DNA from: Methylocaldum sp. 14B
GTDB taxonomy: Bacteria; Pseudomonadota; Gammaproteobacteria; Methylococcales; Methylococcaceae
NCBI RefSeq assembly: GCF_002005105.1
Contig: NZ_MSCV01000005.1
Span: 148,302-212,301 of the forward strand
Reading direction: 5' to 3'
DNA length: 64,000 nucleotides
Both the position numbers and the translations under genes were made by a program. Below the pieces are notes generated by a model. It was not told the DNA's origin, did no database searches, and worked only from the letters and a program-made list of their open reading frames with translations. Below, in pieces: positions 51,747 through 60,831 of this stretch (positions are counted from its first letter, which is position 1; each line of letters opens with the position of its first letter).

Positions 51747-52597
51747 CTTCGCCCGGAGCGGGCGTCATCGAACTGGCGGATGAGGACCGTCGCCGACTGC
51801 GAGACGCTTTCCGCCAGCTCGAATATCCCAGCTTTGCCGCCCATCTGGCCCACGCCGTCGGCACTCCCGTCGACAAGGGGCTCAAGCTGATACCGCCGCG
51901 CTGGCATCGTCGCTTCTCCGGACACTTGCAGGCGGGCATCGGCCGGCTTCTGGAAGCCGCGGTCACCCGCCTCGGGCAGGGGCAGCCTCGCAGCGAACGC
52001 TTCTACCGTCGCATGGCGCGGAGCACGGGCGCGATTGGCGGATTGTTCGGCGGTTCCGCATTGCTGGTGGAACTGCCGCTCACCACGTTGATCATGCTCG
52101 CGGCCATCGCCGAAATCGCCCGCAGCGAAGGCGAGGATTTGAACCGGCCGGAAACCCGTCTGGCCTGTCTCGAAGTTTTCGCTCTGGGGGGACGCTCGAA
52201 GGCCGATGATGCCGCCGATACCGGTTATTACGGTTTGCGCCTGGCTCTCGAAGCCGCCGTCAAACAGGCGTCACGCCACATCGCCGAACAGGGCTTGAGC
52301 CGGAACGGAGCGCCGGCCATCAGCCGCATGATAGTCATCGTATCCGAGCGTTTCGGACTGATACTGTCGGAGAAAGCCGCCGCGGAAATGCTGCCCTTCG
52401 CCGGCGCGGTCGGCGGCGCCTTCATCAACGACTTGTTCGTCCGGCATTTTCAGAGCATGGCCCGCAGCCATTTCGTCATGCGCCGGCTGGAACGCCGCTA
52501 CGGGAGGCATTACATCGAGGCCGAGTATCGGAAGCTGAAATCGGTTCGGCATGAGCGCCGGGCAGACCCGCCGGCCATGATGGCGCGGTCCGCATGA
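51725..52597 (+). CDS. EcsC family protein
   Basis: 290 residues from ATG 51725; the frame is open from 51464 but the upstream part shows no features. 'ARSTGAIGGLFGGSALLVEL', 'PLTTLIMLAAIAEIARSEGE', 'LNRPETRLACLEVFALGG' and 'LPFAGAVGGAFINDLFVRHF' are EcsC-family segments with a hydrophobic core. The function of the family is poorly known. It is often found beside metal or stress genes, in line with the Fur-linked neighbours. Confidence 0.8.
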   Translation: MKLEHDSSSPGAGVIELADEDRRRLRDAFRQLEYPSFAAHLAHAVGTPVDKGLKLIPPRWHRRFSGHLQAGIGRLLEAAVTRLGQGQPRSERFYRRMARSTGAIGGLFGGSALLVELPLTTLIMLAAIAEIARSEGEDLNRPETRLACLEVFALGGRSKADDAADTGYYGLRLALEAAVKQASRHIAEQGLSRNGAPAISRMIVIVSERFGLILSEKAAAEMLPFAGAVGGAFINDLFVRHFQSMARSHFVMRRLERRYGRHYIEAEYRKLKSVRHERRADPPAMMARSA

Positions 52598-52903
52598 TGC
52601 CAATGAGGACGATTCTCGGAAAATGGTCAAGCATTCCTTCTCGCGCCCACTTTCCGGTCTTTTGGCAGAGCCTATCCCGGTAAGCCGTTCGCCCTGAGCC
52701 TGTCGAAGGGCCTGTCCTGAGCGGAGTCGAAGGGTTTTGGGACCTACTGAATTCGTTCTACCGGGACCACGTTAGGTGCACCTGAACAGGGTCAAATCGC
52801 AAGCCCGCCTGCGGTATCCGATCCGGCGATCAAGGTAACGGCAACCGTTTTTTCGCCGAGTATCATCGGAACCTGTCGATCTTCCGTTGTATGCCCGTTT
52901 GGG
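52598..52903. repeat. REP-like TTCGACAGGCTCAGG repeat in gene-free stretch
   Basis: The repeat covers about 52665-52745: 'AAGCCGTTCGCCCTGAGCCT', 'GTCGAAGGGCCTGTCCTGAG', 'CGGAGTCGAAGGG'. No gene is found in the rest. Confidence 0.65.
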
Positions 52904-53137
52904 TTATTCACTCTCGGTGCTCACGAGGACCAGTTTTCGGCCGTTCCGGTCATCCGGTCTGACCAAAATCCGCCGTTCAGGAATGCTGCTTTCTTCAGAG
53001 GCGGGGGAGTAGTCCGTGACCGAAGCGGACTGTCGCAAGCAAGTCAAGTTATCGACCGCCGCCACACTGTTACATACCTGTCCATGCCTCAATTTAGTCT
53101 GTGCTATCTGGGCTTCATTGCGCATTGAATTCCGCAT
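52904..53137 (-). CDS. Small hypothetical protein divergent from ABC exporter
   Basis: 77 residues; ATG 53137 follows AAAGGA at a good distance. Polar sequence 'MRNSMRNEAQIAQTKLRHGQ', two Cys, and a basic end 'ERRILVRPDDRNGRKLVLVS'. It has no helix or signal. Its divergent position from a small ABC system raises the possibility of a peptide substrate or immunity factor, but nothing confirms this. Confidence 0.45.
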   Translation of the reverse strand: MRNSMRNEAQIAQTKLRHGQVCNSVAAVDNLTCLRQSASVTDYSPASEESSIPERRILVRPDDRNGRKLVLVSTESE

Positions 53138-53228
53138 CTTTTATCCTTTCGCCAGCATACTACCGGCGACATCGCCTCCGGTCGCTGCGAAATAGGTGGT
53201 GCCACTTGCTCACAGGATATACGACAAC

Positions 53229-53846
53229 GTGCTGACAGCAGTCGAACTCTCCAAGCGATACTCCGGTCGGCCGGTCATAGACGGCTGGTCGTACGAATGG
53301 CCCAAGCCGGGCGTTCATCTGATCGCGGGTGCGAACGGCGTGGGTAAATCGACTCTCCTCGGCATGCTCGCGGGCGCCCTGGTTCCCGATGCCGGTGAAG
53401 TTTGGATCCGCGGCGTGAGCCTGAGCGCCCGACCGGCCCGCGCCCTCCGTTGCTTGGCTTATTGCCCGGCGGATTGTCCGGTCTTCCCCTTTCTGACTGG
53501 TGAGGAGTGGCTGGCCTTCGTCGGTTCTGTTCGGGGCGGCTGGGATACTGAGACCTTGGATCAGCTGACCGAATCGTTTCGGCTACACGCGTATTTGAAG
53601 ACGAACTTCGGCCACATGTCGTTGGGTACGGCAAGGAAGTTTCTGTTGCTTGGCACTGTCGCCGCGGAGGCGGATGTCCTCATCTTGGACGAGCCCAGCA
53701 ACGCGCTCGACGCCGCCTCGCTTGCGGCCTTGCAGGCGACGCTCCGGCGCCTGGCCAAGACGCGGCTGATCCTGATGTCTTGCCACGAGACCTCGCGGCA
53801 TGCGGCCTTCGGCATACGGCCTGAAAACACCGTGACATTGACTTGA
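53229..53846 (+). CDS. ABC transporter ATPase
   Basis: 205 residues from GTG 53229 ('MLTAVELSKRYSGRPV'); a GTG at 53196 is less typical. Walker A 'AGANGVGKST', Walker B 'VLILDEPSNALD' and H-loop 'LMSCHETS' are present. The signature motif is degenerate (MSLGT in place of LSGGQ) and the gene is short. The stop overlaps the region just before the partner permease. Probably an ABC-2 type exporter ATPase. Confidence 0.85.
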   Translation: MLTAVELSKRYSGRPVIDGWSYEWPKPGVHLIAGANGVGKSTLLGMLAGALVPDAGEVWIRGVSLSARPARALRCLAYCPADCPVFPFLTGEEWLAFVGSVRGGWDTETLDQLTESFRLHAYLKTNFGHMSLGTARKFLLLGTVAAEADVLILDEPSNALDAASLAALQATLRRLAKTRLILMSCHETSRHAAFGIRPENTVTLT

Positions 53847-53857
53847 GAGGCTGTCAC

Positions 53858-55096
53858 GTGTCTCGCCATCCACCGTTGGAAGTGTCCCGATCGCGCCTGT
53901 TTTTCCGCCTGCTCGGCTGGCGCTTGCGCCATTACGCCGACGCGACCCTGAAGCTTTTGCTCCGCCGCTGGCAATCTGTGCTCTTCGCACTTTTAGTCGT
54001 TTCGCCAGCCGCCACGCCACTTGCCGCACAAATCGACGCCGTCGGGACGCCGGTACGCAAGATTGTGGAAGGCGGCAGTCCGGCTTACGCGCTGACCGCC
54101 TGGCTGACCCTGTCACTGCTGGCCATCGCCTGGGCGGCCGTGCAAGCCGATGCCTTGCGAGGAGGCGCGCCCTGGCGATATCTGCGCACGCTGCCGGGGC
54201 TATCTCGCTTCGAGACCGGGCTCGACCTGACGCTGCTGCTAATTGCCGATCTCCCCCTGCTATTGCCCTTCGCCGCCTACGGGATCACTCTGCTCGGACC
54301 CGCCCGCAGTGGCGGTCTGGAGCATGGACTGCTGGCCTTGGCCCTCGGTACCCAATGGCCCATCGTGCAGCAACTCGTACTGCGTGGATCGTGGGCCGCA
54401 TTGCTGGTCGCTGCAAGTGCGCTGATCGCCATGCTGGCTTTGTGCGTCGACGGGGCACGCGAATTTGCCTTTGTCCTGCTCACGGGGGGACCGATCGCGG
54501 CCTTCCGCTTGCGCAGGCGCCTGACGGGAGTGATGAAGACCGGATCTTGGCGGATCGGAAGCAGAATCGGCCAGCATCTACACCCTGTGGTAAACCTTGC
54601 GGCCATGGACGCGCTGGCATTGATGCAATGGAGCCAGTTGCCGGCGCGAGTGGCGCTGCTGGCTTATGCGGGTATTCTTGGCTGGTTCGGGACCGGCTGG
54701 GAGGCTGTCGGATTTCAACCGCAGGTGGCGGTAGGCCTGCTGCTGGCGGGATTCGTTCCGCTGATATTCCAGGTGGCTGGACTGGCGTTGACCCTGCGTG
54801 CCGAGCGCGCGCCCATGCGCCCCCTGCTGGCATCGTTGGGGATAGGAACAGCCGCCACGTTCGTGGCCGACCTGCTGGTATTGGTAGCGGCGTTCTGTCT
54901 GCTCGCGTTCCTGCCTGTCGCCAAGCTTTACCCGCTCGCAGGTTCCTACGCCTTCCTGATACTACCCTTGGGAAGCACGGCAGTCGCCGTGACGCTCGCT
55001 CTTTACTCGACTATCGACGCAACGCGGTTCTGGCCCAAGTTGGTCACCGCAGCGGCGTTTTGGCTGGCGGCATGGCGGGTGGTCATGTTTCATTAG
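53858..55096 (+). CDS. ABC transporter membrane protein
   Basis: 412 residues from GTG 53858, placed 6 bases after GAGAGG; a TTG at 53843 would overlap the ATPase stop. About nine hydrophobic helices ('VLFALLVVSPAATPLAAQ', 'LTLSLLAIAWAAVQ', 'LLALALGTQWPIVQQLVLRG'). Paired with the ATPase it makes a two-gene exporter of unknown substrate. No accessory periplasmic protein is nearby. Confidence 0.75.
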   Translation: MSRHPPLEVSRSRLFFRLLGWRLRHYADATLKLLLRRWQSVLFALLVVSPAATPLAAQIDAVGTPVRKIVEGGSPAYALTAWLTLSLLAIAWAAVQADALRGGAPWRYLRTLPGLSRFETGLDLTLLLIADLPLLLPFAAYGITLLGPARSGGLEHGLLALALGTQWPIVQQLVLRGSWAALLVAASALIAMLALCVDGAREFAFVLLTGGPIAAFRLRRRLTGVMKTGSWRIGSRIGQHLHPVVNLAAMDALALMQWSQLPARVALLAYAGILGWFGTGWEAVGFQPQVAVGLLLAGFVPLIFQVAGLALTLRAERAPMRPLLASLGIGTAATFVADLLVLVAAFCLLAFLPVAKLYPLAGSYAFLILPLGSTAVAVTLALYSTIDATRFWPKLVTAAAFWLAAWRVVMFH

Positions 55097-55660
55097 GAGC
55101 ATCGGTTCGGGACCTGATACGGGCTGGAAGACCTTCATATCGAGATTCTCGAAGACCGCACGGCCCTCTACGGTCTTACCGCAAAGGCAGTCGACCGGAT
55201 CGATCGCCAGTTCGAAGACACTCCATAAAGCAGCCGTTCGAACGAAATTGTTAAATAACGACGAACGGTGGGTATGGCCGAATACTGAACAGATATCGGG
55301 ATCAGCCTAACAGGCTCCAATTGGCCGGCTACTGCCAGTGGTGCGGTCTGTCAGCTGGCATTCGGGTATATGTTGGCTTTCAGTTTCGCCGAAAGGCCAT
55401 TCCGTACCCGATAGGGACTGTGGCACCGTGTATCCAAGGTCTGCATACGATAGTGGAGCGGAGGGGGCCAGCAGAGAAATGACTACGTGACCGACCCTCC
55501 AATGGGCTACGAACCCTATGATCTCCACGATTTAAGAAAACATGGAGGCTGAATTTATTCGTGCCGCTATCGTCGAATTAGACGGGTGATGTGTGAAAGC
55601 CCGCAGTGAGCGATTCAGAAGGAGAGTAATTCATACGGGCAGCTACTGCTCAGTGAGCCG
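55097..55660. other. Gene-free stretch
   Basis: A short + frame near 55120-55228 reads 'EILEDRTALYGLTAKAVDRI' then 'DRQFEDTP' and a stop, which looks like the tail of a lost gene I cannot name. The remainder shows no gene. Confidence 0.35.
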
Positions 55661-55681
55661 CAGTTGTTCAGTTATTAATCA

Positions 55682-55820
55682 GGCCCGTAAATACCCTCCT
55701 GGTATTTACGGGCCGCCGCCCAGGCCGGTACACGCCCGGCCTGGGCTCACGCGGCTTGTCGCCGCGCCGGGGCATTCCTGCCCCGGATTAACCCGGCCTA
55801 TATTTATAGGCCGGGTTAAT
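55682..55820. repeat. Tandem array of five different hairpins
   Basis: Consecutive perfect or near-perfect hairpins: GGCCCGTAAATACC/GGTATTTACGGGCC, CAGGCCG/CGGCCTG, GCGGC/GCCGC, CCGGGGC/GCCCCGG and TTAACCCGGCCTATA/TATAGGCCGGGTTAA. A degenerate, reversed counterpart is at 59570-59700. Confidence 0.75.
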
Positions 55821-55872
55821 AATGCTCGGTCTCGGTACATGGTAGTCCCTTTAGAAACTCATGGAGTTCCTT

Positions 55873-56406
55873 ATGAAAAACCTACTCACCGCAACTTCAC
55901 TATCCATTCTTGCTGTACTGTCGAGTCAGGTTGAAGCGCGAACTATCGTTTCAGCCGACACTCGCTGCTTTCAAATCGGCGATGTCATACCCGGTGGTTG
56001 GGATAGAACGCTGAAAATCAAAATGCAACAGGCGCTCAGTGATAAACCCGGTCAAATTGTCCATGTCGATGCGCTGGAGCTGGGGTTCAAGGCCACCAAC
56101 CCCCCGATTCAGTATGCCAACCAATTGACGGGCTCGGCCACGATTGCCCCGCCCAACGATCAGCTACCTGGCGGCGACCAACTTCAGATCAGCTTGGTGG
56201 GGACCAGCTATGGCAACAGGGAGGATATCAGCAAAAATGGCGTGTTCAGTTTTGATTATGCGCTCAGGCTTGACCCCAAAACCCTTGCTGGGCCAATAAC
56301 CGGTTATCAGATATTCACCCCCTTCAGTAACGGGCAAATTGATGCGCCTATCTCTCAGGCTCCGCTGGATACGCAACTGCAACCCATATCGTGCGAGGGC
56401 CGATAG
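55873..56406 (+). CDS. Exported hypothetical protein
   Basis: 177 residues from ATG 55873, which follows GGAG by 6 bases. The signal peptide ends 'SQVEA'. The mature protein is beta-rich ('IVHVDALELGFKATNPPIQY', 'FSFDYALRLDPKTLAGPITG') with one Cys near each end that could form a disulfide. No family recognised. It stands alone between hairpin clusters. Confidence 0.7.
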   Translation: MKNLLTATSLSILAVLSSQVEARTIVSADTRCFQIGDVIPGGWDRTLKIKMQQALSDKPGQIVHVDALELGFKATNPPIQYANQLTGSATIAPPNDQLPGGDQLQISLVGTSYGNREDISKNGVFSFDYALRLDPKTLAGPITGYQIFTPFSNGQIDAPISQAPLDTQLQPISCEGR

Positions 56407-56737
56407 CTGAATTCGGTATGCTGGTCTTGCATTGACGGCCGCCCGACGAGCAACCCTCAAAATCGATAACGATTACGCATGGGCCGCTCGCACTCGGGGG
56501 AAGGGGCGAGATTCACAAGGGCAAGAAAGCGGAATCGAGCAGGGTGGCCACGGCAGCCGGTTTTCGGCCTGAGCGGCCATTCGACCTAACGAATGTCTGC
56601 CGTTCTCGAATGGCTGCTTGAGTCAGATCCGATAGATCTTCGACAGGATTTTCATGGGGTTAAGGCTTAACGTGGAGGTAACCGGCGCGGAGTCGCATCG
56701 CGGCGGAGGGTCCGGTTGACCGACGTGTTATGCGGGT
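56407..56737. other. Gene-free stretch with eroded repeat
   Basis: Contains 'GGTTTTCGGCCTGAGCGGCC', an eroded repeat also seen near 21190. No gene is supported. Confidence 0.35.
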
Positions 56738-57313
56738 TCATAGCTTTCGCGCCTCCTCCCACAAACGTTCCTTCCCCACCTTCTGATACCAACCCTCAAA
56801 CTCGGCCCGATGTTGCTGCCAGGGTTCCGAAAGCGGCCGGCGTGGATCTTTGCTGAGGGAGTACGCCATGCCTTCGATGAACCATTCCGGGCCAAGCCAT
56901 AGTGTGAGAGCACCAAGCTGCTCTGCCTGAAGGTGGTGGACCATCTCATGGCGCACGTAATATGGTGTCCAACCTCTCGGACTGATGACTATTCCAAAGT
57001 TCCCGACGGTGCTTGCGGAAGCCTTTATGAACCCAAAAGACCGGAAGCAATCCTCCGTAGAACAGAATACAACGCGTGGATTGTGTTGAAATGGACCAAC
57101 AGCCGAGGCGACGAAACGTAGAGCTCCCTCGTACAATTCGGATGCTTCCCGATACCGCAATGCATTATCGATACAGATCCTGGAGCTGACACAAGAGATA
57201 TCGCCCGCCCATTCGGGCGCCAAGACCCGTATCGGCTTGAACATCGCCCATGCGATAGCAGGACTTGCTAGCAAACAGACGATCAGCGATGGTTTCAAGA
57301 TCTGTCGCGGCAC
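56738..57313 (-). CDS. Exported zinc-peptidase-like protein (HExxH)
   Basis: 191 residues from GTG 57313, one base after the upstream gene's stop. The signal segment is 'LIVCLLASPAIAWA'. 'YYVRHEMVHHLQAEQLGALT' has HEMVH, and 'GPEWFIEGMAYSLS' supplies the downstream Glu, a gluzincin-like (peptidase MA) arrangement. The Cys pairs (ISCVSSRIC and FCSTEDC) suggest disulfides in the periplasm. Catalysis is plausible but unproven. Confidence 0.65.
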   Translation of the reverse strand: MPRQILKPSLIVCLLASPAIAWAMFKPIRVLAPEWAGDISCVSSRICIDNALRYREASELYEGALRFVASAVGPFQHNPRVVFCSTEDCFRSFGFIKASASTVGNFGIVISPRGWTPYYVRHEMVHHLQAEQLGALTLWLGPEWFIEGMAYSLSKDPRRPLSEPWQQHRAEFEGWYQKVGKERLWEEARKL

Positions 57314-57314
57314 T

Positions 57315-57905
57315 CTATTTTTTCTCCTCGATAATTGCCCTCAGTGCGGCATTGAGTTCAGTTCCGGCCCACTCAGCGGGCCTGAGATTGAAAGGCCCTC
57401 CGGTAGATCGTTTAACGCGCATATCCGCAAGTACAGATCCCGATTGTACAGAGAGAGTCCTGATGCGAAAGTCCGCTTCGCTCGAACCAGCCCACAAGAA
57501 CGGAAGTGAGTACGTAACAAATATCCGCGGGGTCAACTCTTCGATGCGCACCAAAATGACGGTATCAACGCCTTCCTCGGAAAACTTCGACACCAACTCC
57601 GACTCCGGCCTGCCGGACCAGTCTGAAACCTGCCTGATGCCGCCAGGAGCTGCAATACTTCCACAGGGAATTTCCCGGAACGCCCGCTCAATCTCTTCCA
57701 ATGCCATTTGTTCACGTTTCTCAGGCTCCTTTTGATCATTCCGCCATGCCATTTCCGGCAAAATGGCAACGTGCCCGAGCGAGACTCCCCGTTTACCGCA
57801 AACTGCTTTGTCCCCGCCTGCGTGATAGGTTTGCATGGTCGTGCTGGCGCAACCAGAACTCATGAGCCCGACGAAAAAGCTGAACAGAATGCCGTTACGT
57901 TTCAT
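57315..57905 (-). CDS. Lipoprotein, hypothetical
   Basis: 196 residues from ATG 57905 behind AAGAGG; the frame is open from 58157 but the extra part lacks sense. Lipobox MSSGCAS. 'VAILPEMAWRNDQ' and 'EEGVDTVILVRIEELTPRIF' resemble small outer-membrane lipoproteins that build oligomeric complexes, but I assign no family. It is tightly coupled to the HExxH gene (1-base gap). Confidence 0.65.
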   Translation of the reverse strand: MKRNGILFSFFVGLMSSGCASTTMQTYHAGGDKAVCGKRGVSLGHVAILPEMAWRNDQKEPEKREQMALEEIERAFREIPCGSIAAPGGIRQVSDWSGRPESELVSKFSEEGVDTVILVRIEELTPRIFVTYSLPFLWAGSSEADFRIRTLSVQSGSVLADMRVKRSTGGPFNLRPAEWAGTELNAALRAIIEEKK

Positions 57906-58154
57906 GTTGCCTCTTGTGAACTGCGATGCATAACGCCGCTCATAACCGGCAGCAAAAAGTGGCGCGACGAAGGAGCGGCGCTTTTTACCGTCCGAGTTGA
58001 TGGGATTGTCGTGCGTCGTCTTTTGGCTTTGGGTTATCGATTTTGACGCCAAAATTCGCAACCCTCCGGGCGTTAAATTCGCTCCCTTTGGCAATTCGTT
58101 GCAGGGCTTCTGTGGCTTTGCCTGCAATTTGTTTATTCCGCTCCGATGCATTAG

Positions 58155-58246
58155 CAAGTAGCCCGGATGGAGCGCAGTGGAATCCGGGAGACTCGATGCA
58201 CCACTCGTCCCGGATTCCGTAAAGCTCCATCCGGGCTACGCTGGCC
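58155..58246. repeat. GTAGCCCGGATG-type palindromic repeat
   Basis: AGTAGCCCGGATGGAGCGCA, GTGGAATCCGGGAGACTCGA, then CCCGGATTCCGTAAAGCTCC, ending CATCCGGGCTACG. Same family as 50506-50592. Confidence 0.75.
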
Positions 58247-58399
58247 TTCATCCTCGGCATCTAAATATATCAATGATTCGTCCGCAGCACCTGCGTTAGT
58301 CTGTCACTATAGCAAGCCCGATTCTTACATCAAATTCGCAATGGCGAAGCCGCTTCCTGAATGTCCTGTTCTTTAGGGGAGCAATCTGAGAGGTGTAGC

Positions 58400-59557
58400 A
58401 TGCGAACACATCGATTGCCATCACTCCGGCCCATCGCTTGTTTTCTCATGAGCCTGGCGGGCCACGCCGCGGATGCGTCAGCATCGCCATCCGATCCTCT
58501 AACATCGTCTAGCGTTGTCGAACAGGGTCAAGGCCAGCCGGCCTCTGGTGAAGTCCAGGAGGGCGGGATTGCCCCAATGCAGAGTCTCACTGCCTTATTG
58601 CCGTGGCCGGGCGAATTCGCGCTGCGGACTTACAAAGGCTTTTATGTGACCGCGCTCGATGGGGGAGGAAGAATAGCCGAACCTGTCCTCCTGACGACCG
58701 CGACGACAGCCGGGCCCTGGGAAAAGTTCACGTTTGCCGTGACTTACCCCGACACGCCTCATGACAAGAGCATTCAGACGTCCCGCGGCTATTATTTGAC
58801 TGCGCTGAACGGAGGGGGCTTGACGGGTGGCGCTTTTCATACCGACGCCACGCAAGCCCTAGACTGGGAGCGGTTTCGACTGCTGGATCTGAGTGTCGGC
58901 AACTTCGCGCCCAGTTTTTATGCGATCAATACGATAAAGGGGTTTTATGTCACGGCAGTCGGAGCTGGCGGCAAATCCGCAGATGCCTTTCATACCGATG
59001 CGACGCAGATTCAAAATTGGGAAAAATTTCGGATCGTCAAGTGCGGCGACGTGGGATCGGGATTCGAGTATGGCATTCTGACCGCGGACGGCACATTTCT
59101 GTCCGCCGAGTTGCCAGGAGGCCGGTCATCGCAAGGGGACATAATAATAGTCGGACGGGCAGAACCGGAGTCGAGATTTAAATTCATCCGACAAAGCGAC
59201 GGCTCTCATGCTCTGCAGACTTCCAATGGCGTGACCTTCGTTACCGCCCTCGGTGGTGGGGGACTCGTGCAAAAATATATCGACTGCGACCCGGGCTTTC
59301 CAGGCGCATGCATCAGTACCACATCGACCATCTTCCACACCGATGCGACACAAGTCCTAGCCTGGGAGAAATTCCGGATCATCGATCAGGGCAACTGCAC
59401 CTATGCGCTTCAAACCTCGAGCGGGTTCAATGTGGGAATCTACCGCGACTCAGCTGGACACACCTTGCTCACCACCCGCCGCGACGGCGTATCGACATCG
59501 AACGAATTGTTCCAGCTAATAGTGTACGGCTTGGCTTCACCAGTGGTCCTGCAATGA
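58400..59557 (+). CDS. Secreted protein with fascin-like beta-trefoil repeats
   Basis: 385 residues from ATG 58400, which follows GAGAGG. Signal peptide ends near 'AGHAADASA'. Repeats of the form (Y/F)YxTAxxGGG ... FHTDAT ... WE(K/R)FR occur several times ('GFYVTALDGGGRI', 'YYLTALNGGGLTGGAFHTDA', 'GFYVTAVGAGGKSADAFHTD', 'FVTALGGGGLVQ'), as in fascin-type trefoils, which bind carbohydrates or actin in other proteins. The role here is unknown; surface or matrix binding fits the exopolysaccharide setting. Confidence 0.75.
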   Translation: MRTHRLPSLRPIACFLMSLAGHAADASASPSDPLTSSSVVEQGQGQPASGEVQEGGIAPMQSLTALLPWPGEFALRTYKGFYVTALDGGGRIAEPVLLTTATTAGPWEKFTFAVTYPDTPHDKSIQTSRGYYLTALNGGGLTGGAFHTDATQALDWERFRLLDLSVGNFAPSFYAINTIKGFYVTAVGAGGKSADAFHTDATQIQNWEKFRIVKCGDVGSGFEYGILTADGTFLSAELPGGRSSQGDIIIVGRAEPESRFKFIRQSDGSHALQTSNGVTFVTALGGGGLVQKYIDCDPGFPGACISTTSTIFHTDATQVLAWEKFRIIDQGNCTYALQTSSGFNVGIYRDSAGHTLLTTRRDGVSTSNELFQLIVYGLASPVVLQ

Positions 59558-59569
59558 GAGGGCTACACG

Positions 59570-59700
59570 CCCGCATGAGTACTATTACCCCGGCCTATAA
59601 ACAAACATGAGCCGGGTTAATTCGGGGTGGGGATGCCCCACTCGGCGGCAAGCCGCGTCAGTCAAGGCCGGCCGTGTACCGGCCTTGGCCTCGGCCCGAA
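59570..59700. repeat. Degenerate reverse copy of the hairpin cluster
   Basis: CCGGCCTATAAAC...GAGCCGGGTTAATTCGGGG, GGGGATGCCCC, GGCGGCAAGCCGC and GGCCGGCCGTGTACCGGCC follow the 55682 cluster in opposite order. Confidence 0.6.
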
Positions 59701-60092
59701 GTGCCAGGAAGGGATCGACGGGCCTGATTCACAATTAACAACATCTATCGGCAGATAGGCGCGCCCAAGATTTTCCGCGACTGCAGACAGCCGCTTCCCC
59801 CGTATCCGGAGTCGAGCGCCGTTTAGCGAGTTGGGCGGGAGTAGGCCGGCGTCGATGTTGCCGATGCCAAGCCCATTAAGGGTGGGAATCCATTCCCGAC
59901 GATGCAACTGGAGCAACGGGTTGCCGACTTACGACCGTAGCATCCTGTAGGTCGGGAATCCTTTCCCGACGCCATGTCCCGGCCGCGCGTTTTCGTCGGC
60001 AAAGGATTGCCGACCTACAAATGGCTGAAGCAATTCACTCGAACCGAAGGCGCTAACGATGTTCGCCAAGCCTTTTTTGTAAAGCCCAGAAT
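59701..60092. mobile_element. Partial MITE-like copy G and flanking DNA
   Basis: 59880-60083 carry TGGGAATCCATTCCCGAC, TAGGTCGGGAATCCTTTCCC and GGCAAAGGATTGCCGACCTA palindromes, and the family's right-arm text 'TCGAACCGAAGGCGCTAACG'. Neither TTAGAGC end is preserved. 59701-59879 shows nothing. Confidence 0.5.
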
Positions 60093-60831
60093 TCAAGCTG
60101 CCAAGTCGACGACCGGCGCCCTGGGTCGGTCCAGTGCCCGCGCGAGGAAGGCGGCGATTTGCTGCCAGTGGACCCGAAGGGTCACGTCGTCGTAGTTTTC
60201 CGGACGGCCGTGGAGCTCGAGGACGATCGCATCGGCGCGGGCCATGAAGCCCGCCGCCAGGTCTTCCACCGGCCCGGCCGCGAGAGTCCGGGTGTTTGCG
60301 CGGCAAGGGCCGAACCGGCTCGGCGGCTCGAAGGGCGTCGTTGGTTCCGCAAACCCGCGCGCAACGGCCAGCGGCGTAGCGTAGCGCCTGCTCGTGATCC
60401 TCGCGCGAGAAATCGGCGAGTGCGTCGCCGATCAGAAAAGGCTGGATGTCGAGCATGAAGGCTTCCGCCGCGGTCATCAGGCAGCCGATGTGGGCGTACA
60501 CTCCGTAGATCAGCAACTGGTCGCGGCCCGTTCCGCGCAGCCGCGCTTCCAGGTCGGAGCGCTTGAACGCGCTGTAGCGCCATTTGGTCGGCACGGTGTC
60601 GCCGGGCTGGGGCGCGACCGCGTCCACAACGCGCGTCGATTCGGGCCGGTCGGGAATGCCGTCGCCCCAGAAATCGTTCAGCAAGGCACGGTCCTCTGGC
60701 GCCTGCCCGCCGGGCTGCGCGGTGTAGAACACCGGAATGCCGGCCTTTCGGGCCGCAGCGATCAGGCGGGCGCAGCGGTCCAGAAGCTCCTGAATGGGCG
60801 GCTGTGCGGGATCGTAGAAATCCAGGAAATA
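60093..60831 (-). pseudogene. Isochorismatase fragment, 5' truncated
   Basis: The recognisable part starts abruptly at 60831 with 'YFLDFYDPAQPPIQELLDRC' and continues 'GIPVFYTAQPGGQAPEDRAL', 'DTVPTKWRYSAFKRSDLEAR' and 'QLLIYGVYAHIGCLMTAAEA', the EntB/DhbB/PhzD-type isochorismatase. The first 40 or so residues, including the catalytic Asp region, are absent. After 'GRCARVCGT' the frame loses similarity; another frame runs to a stop at 60093. It likely belonged to a siderophore or phenazine pathway. Confidence 0.75.
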
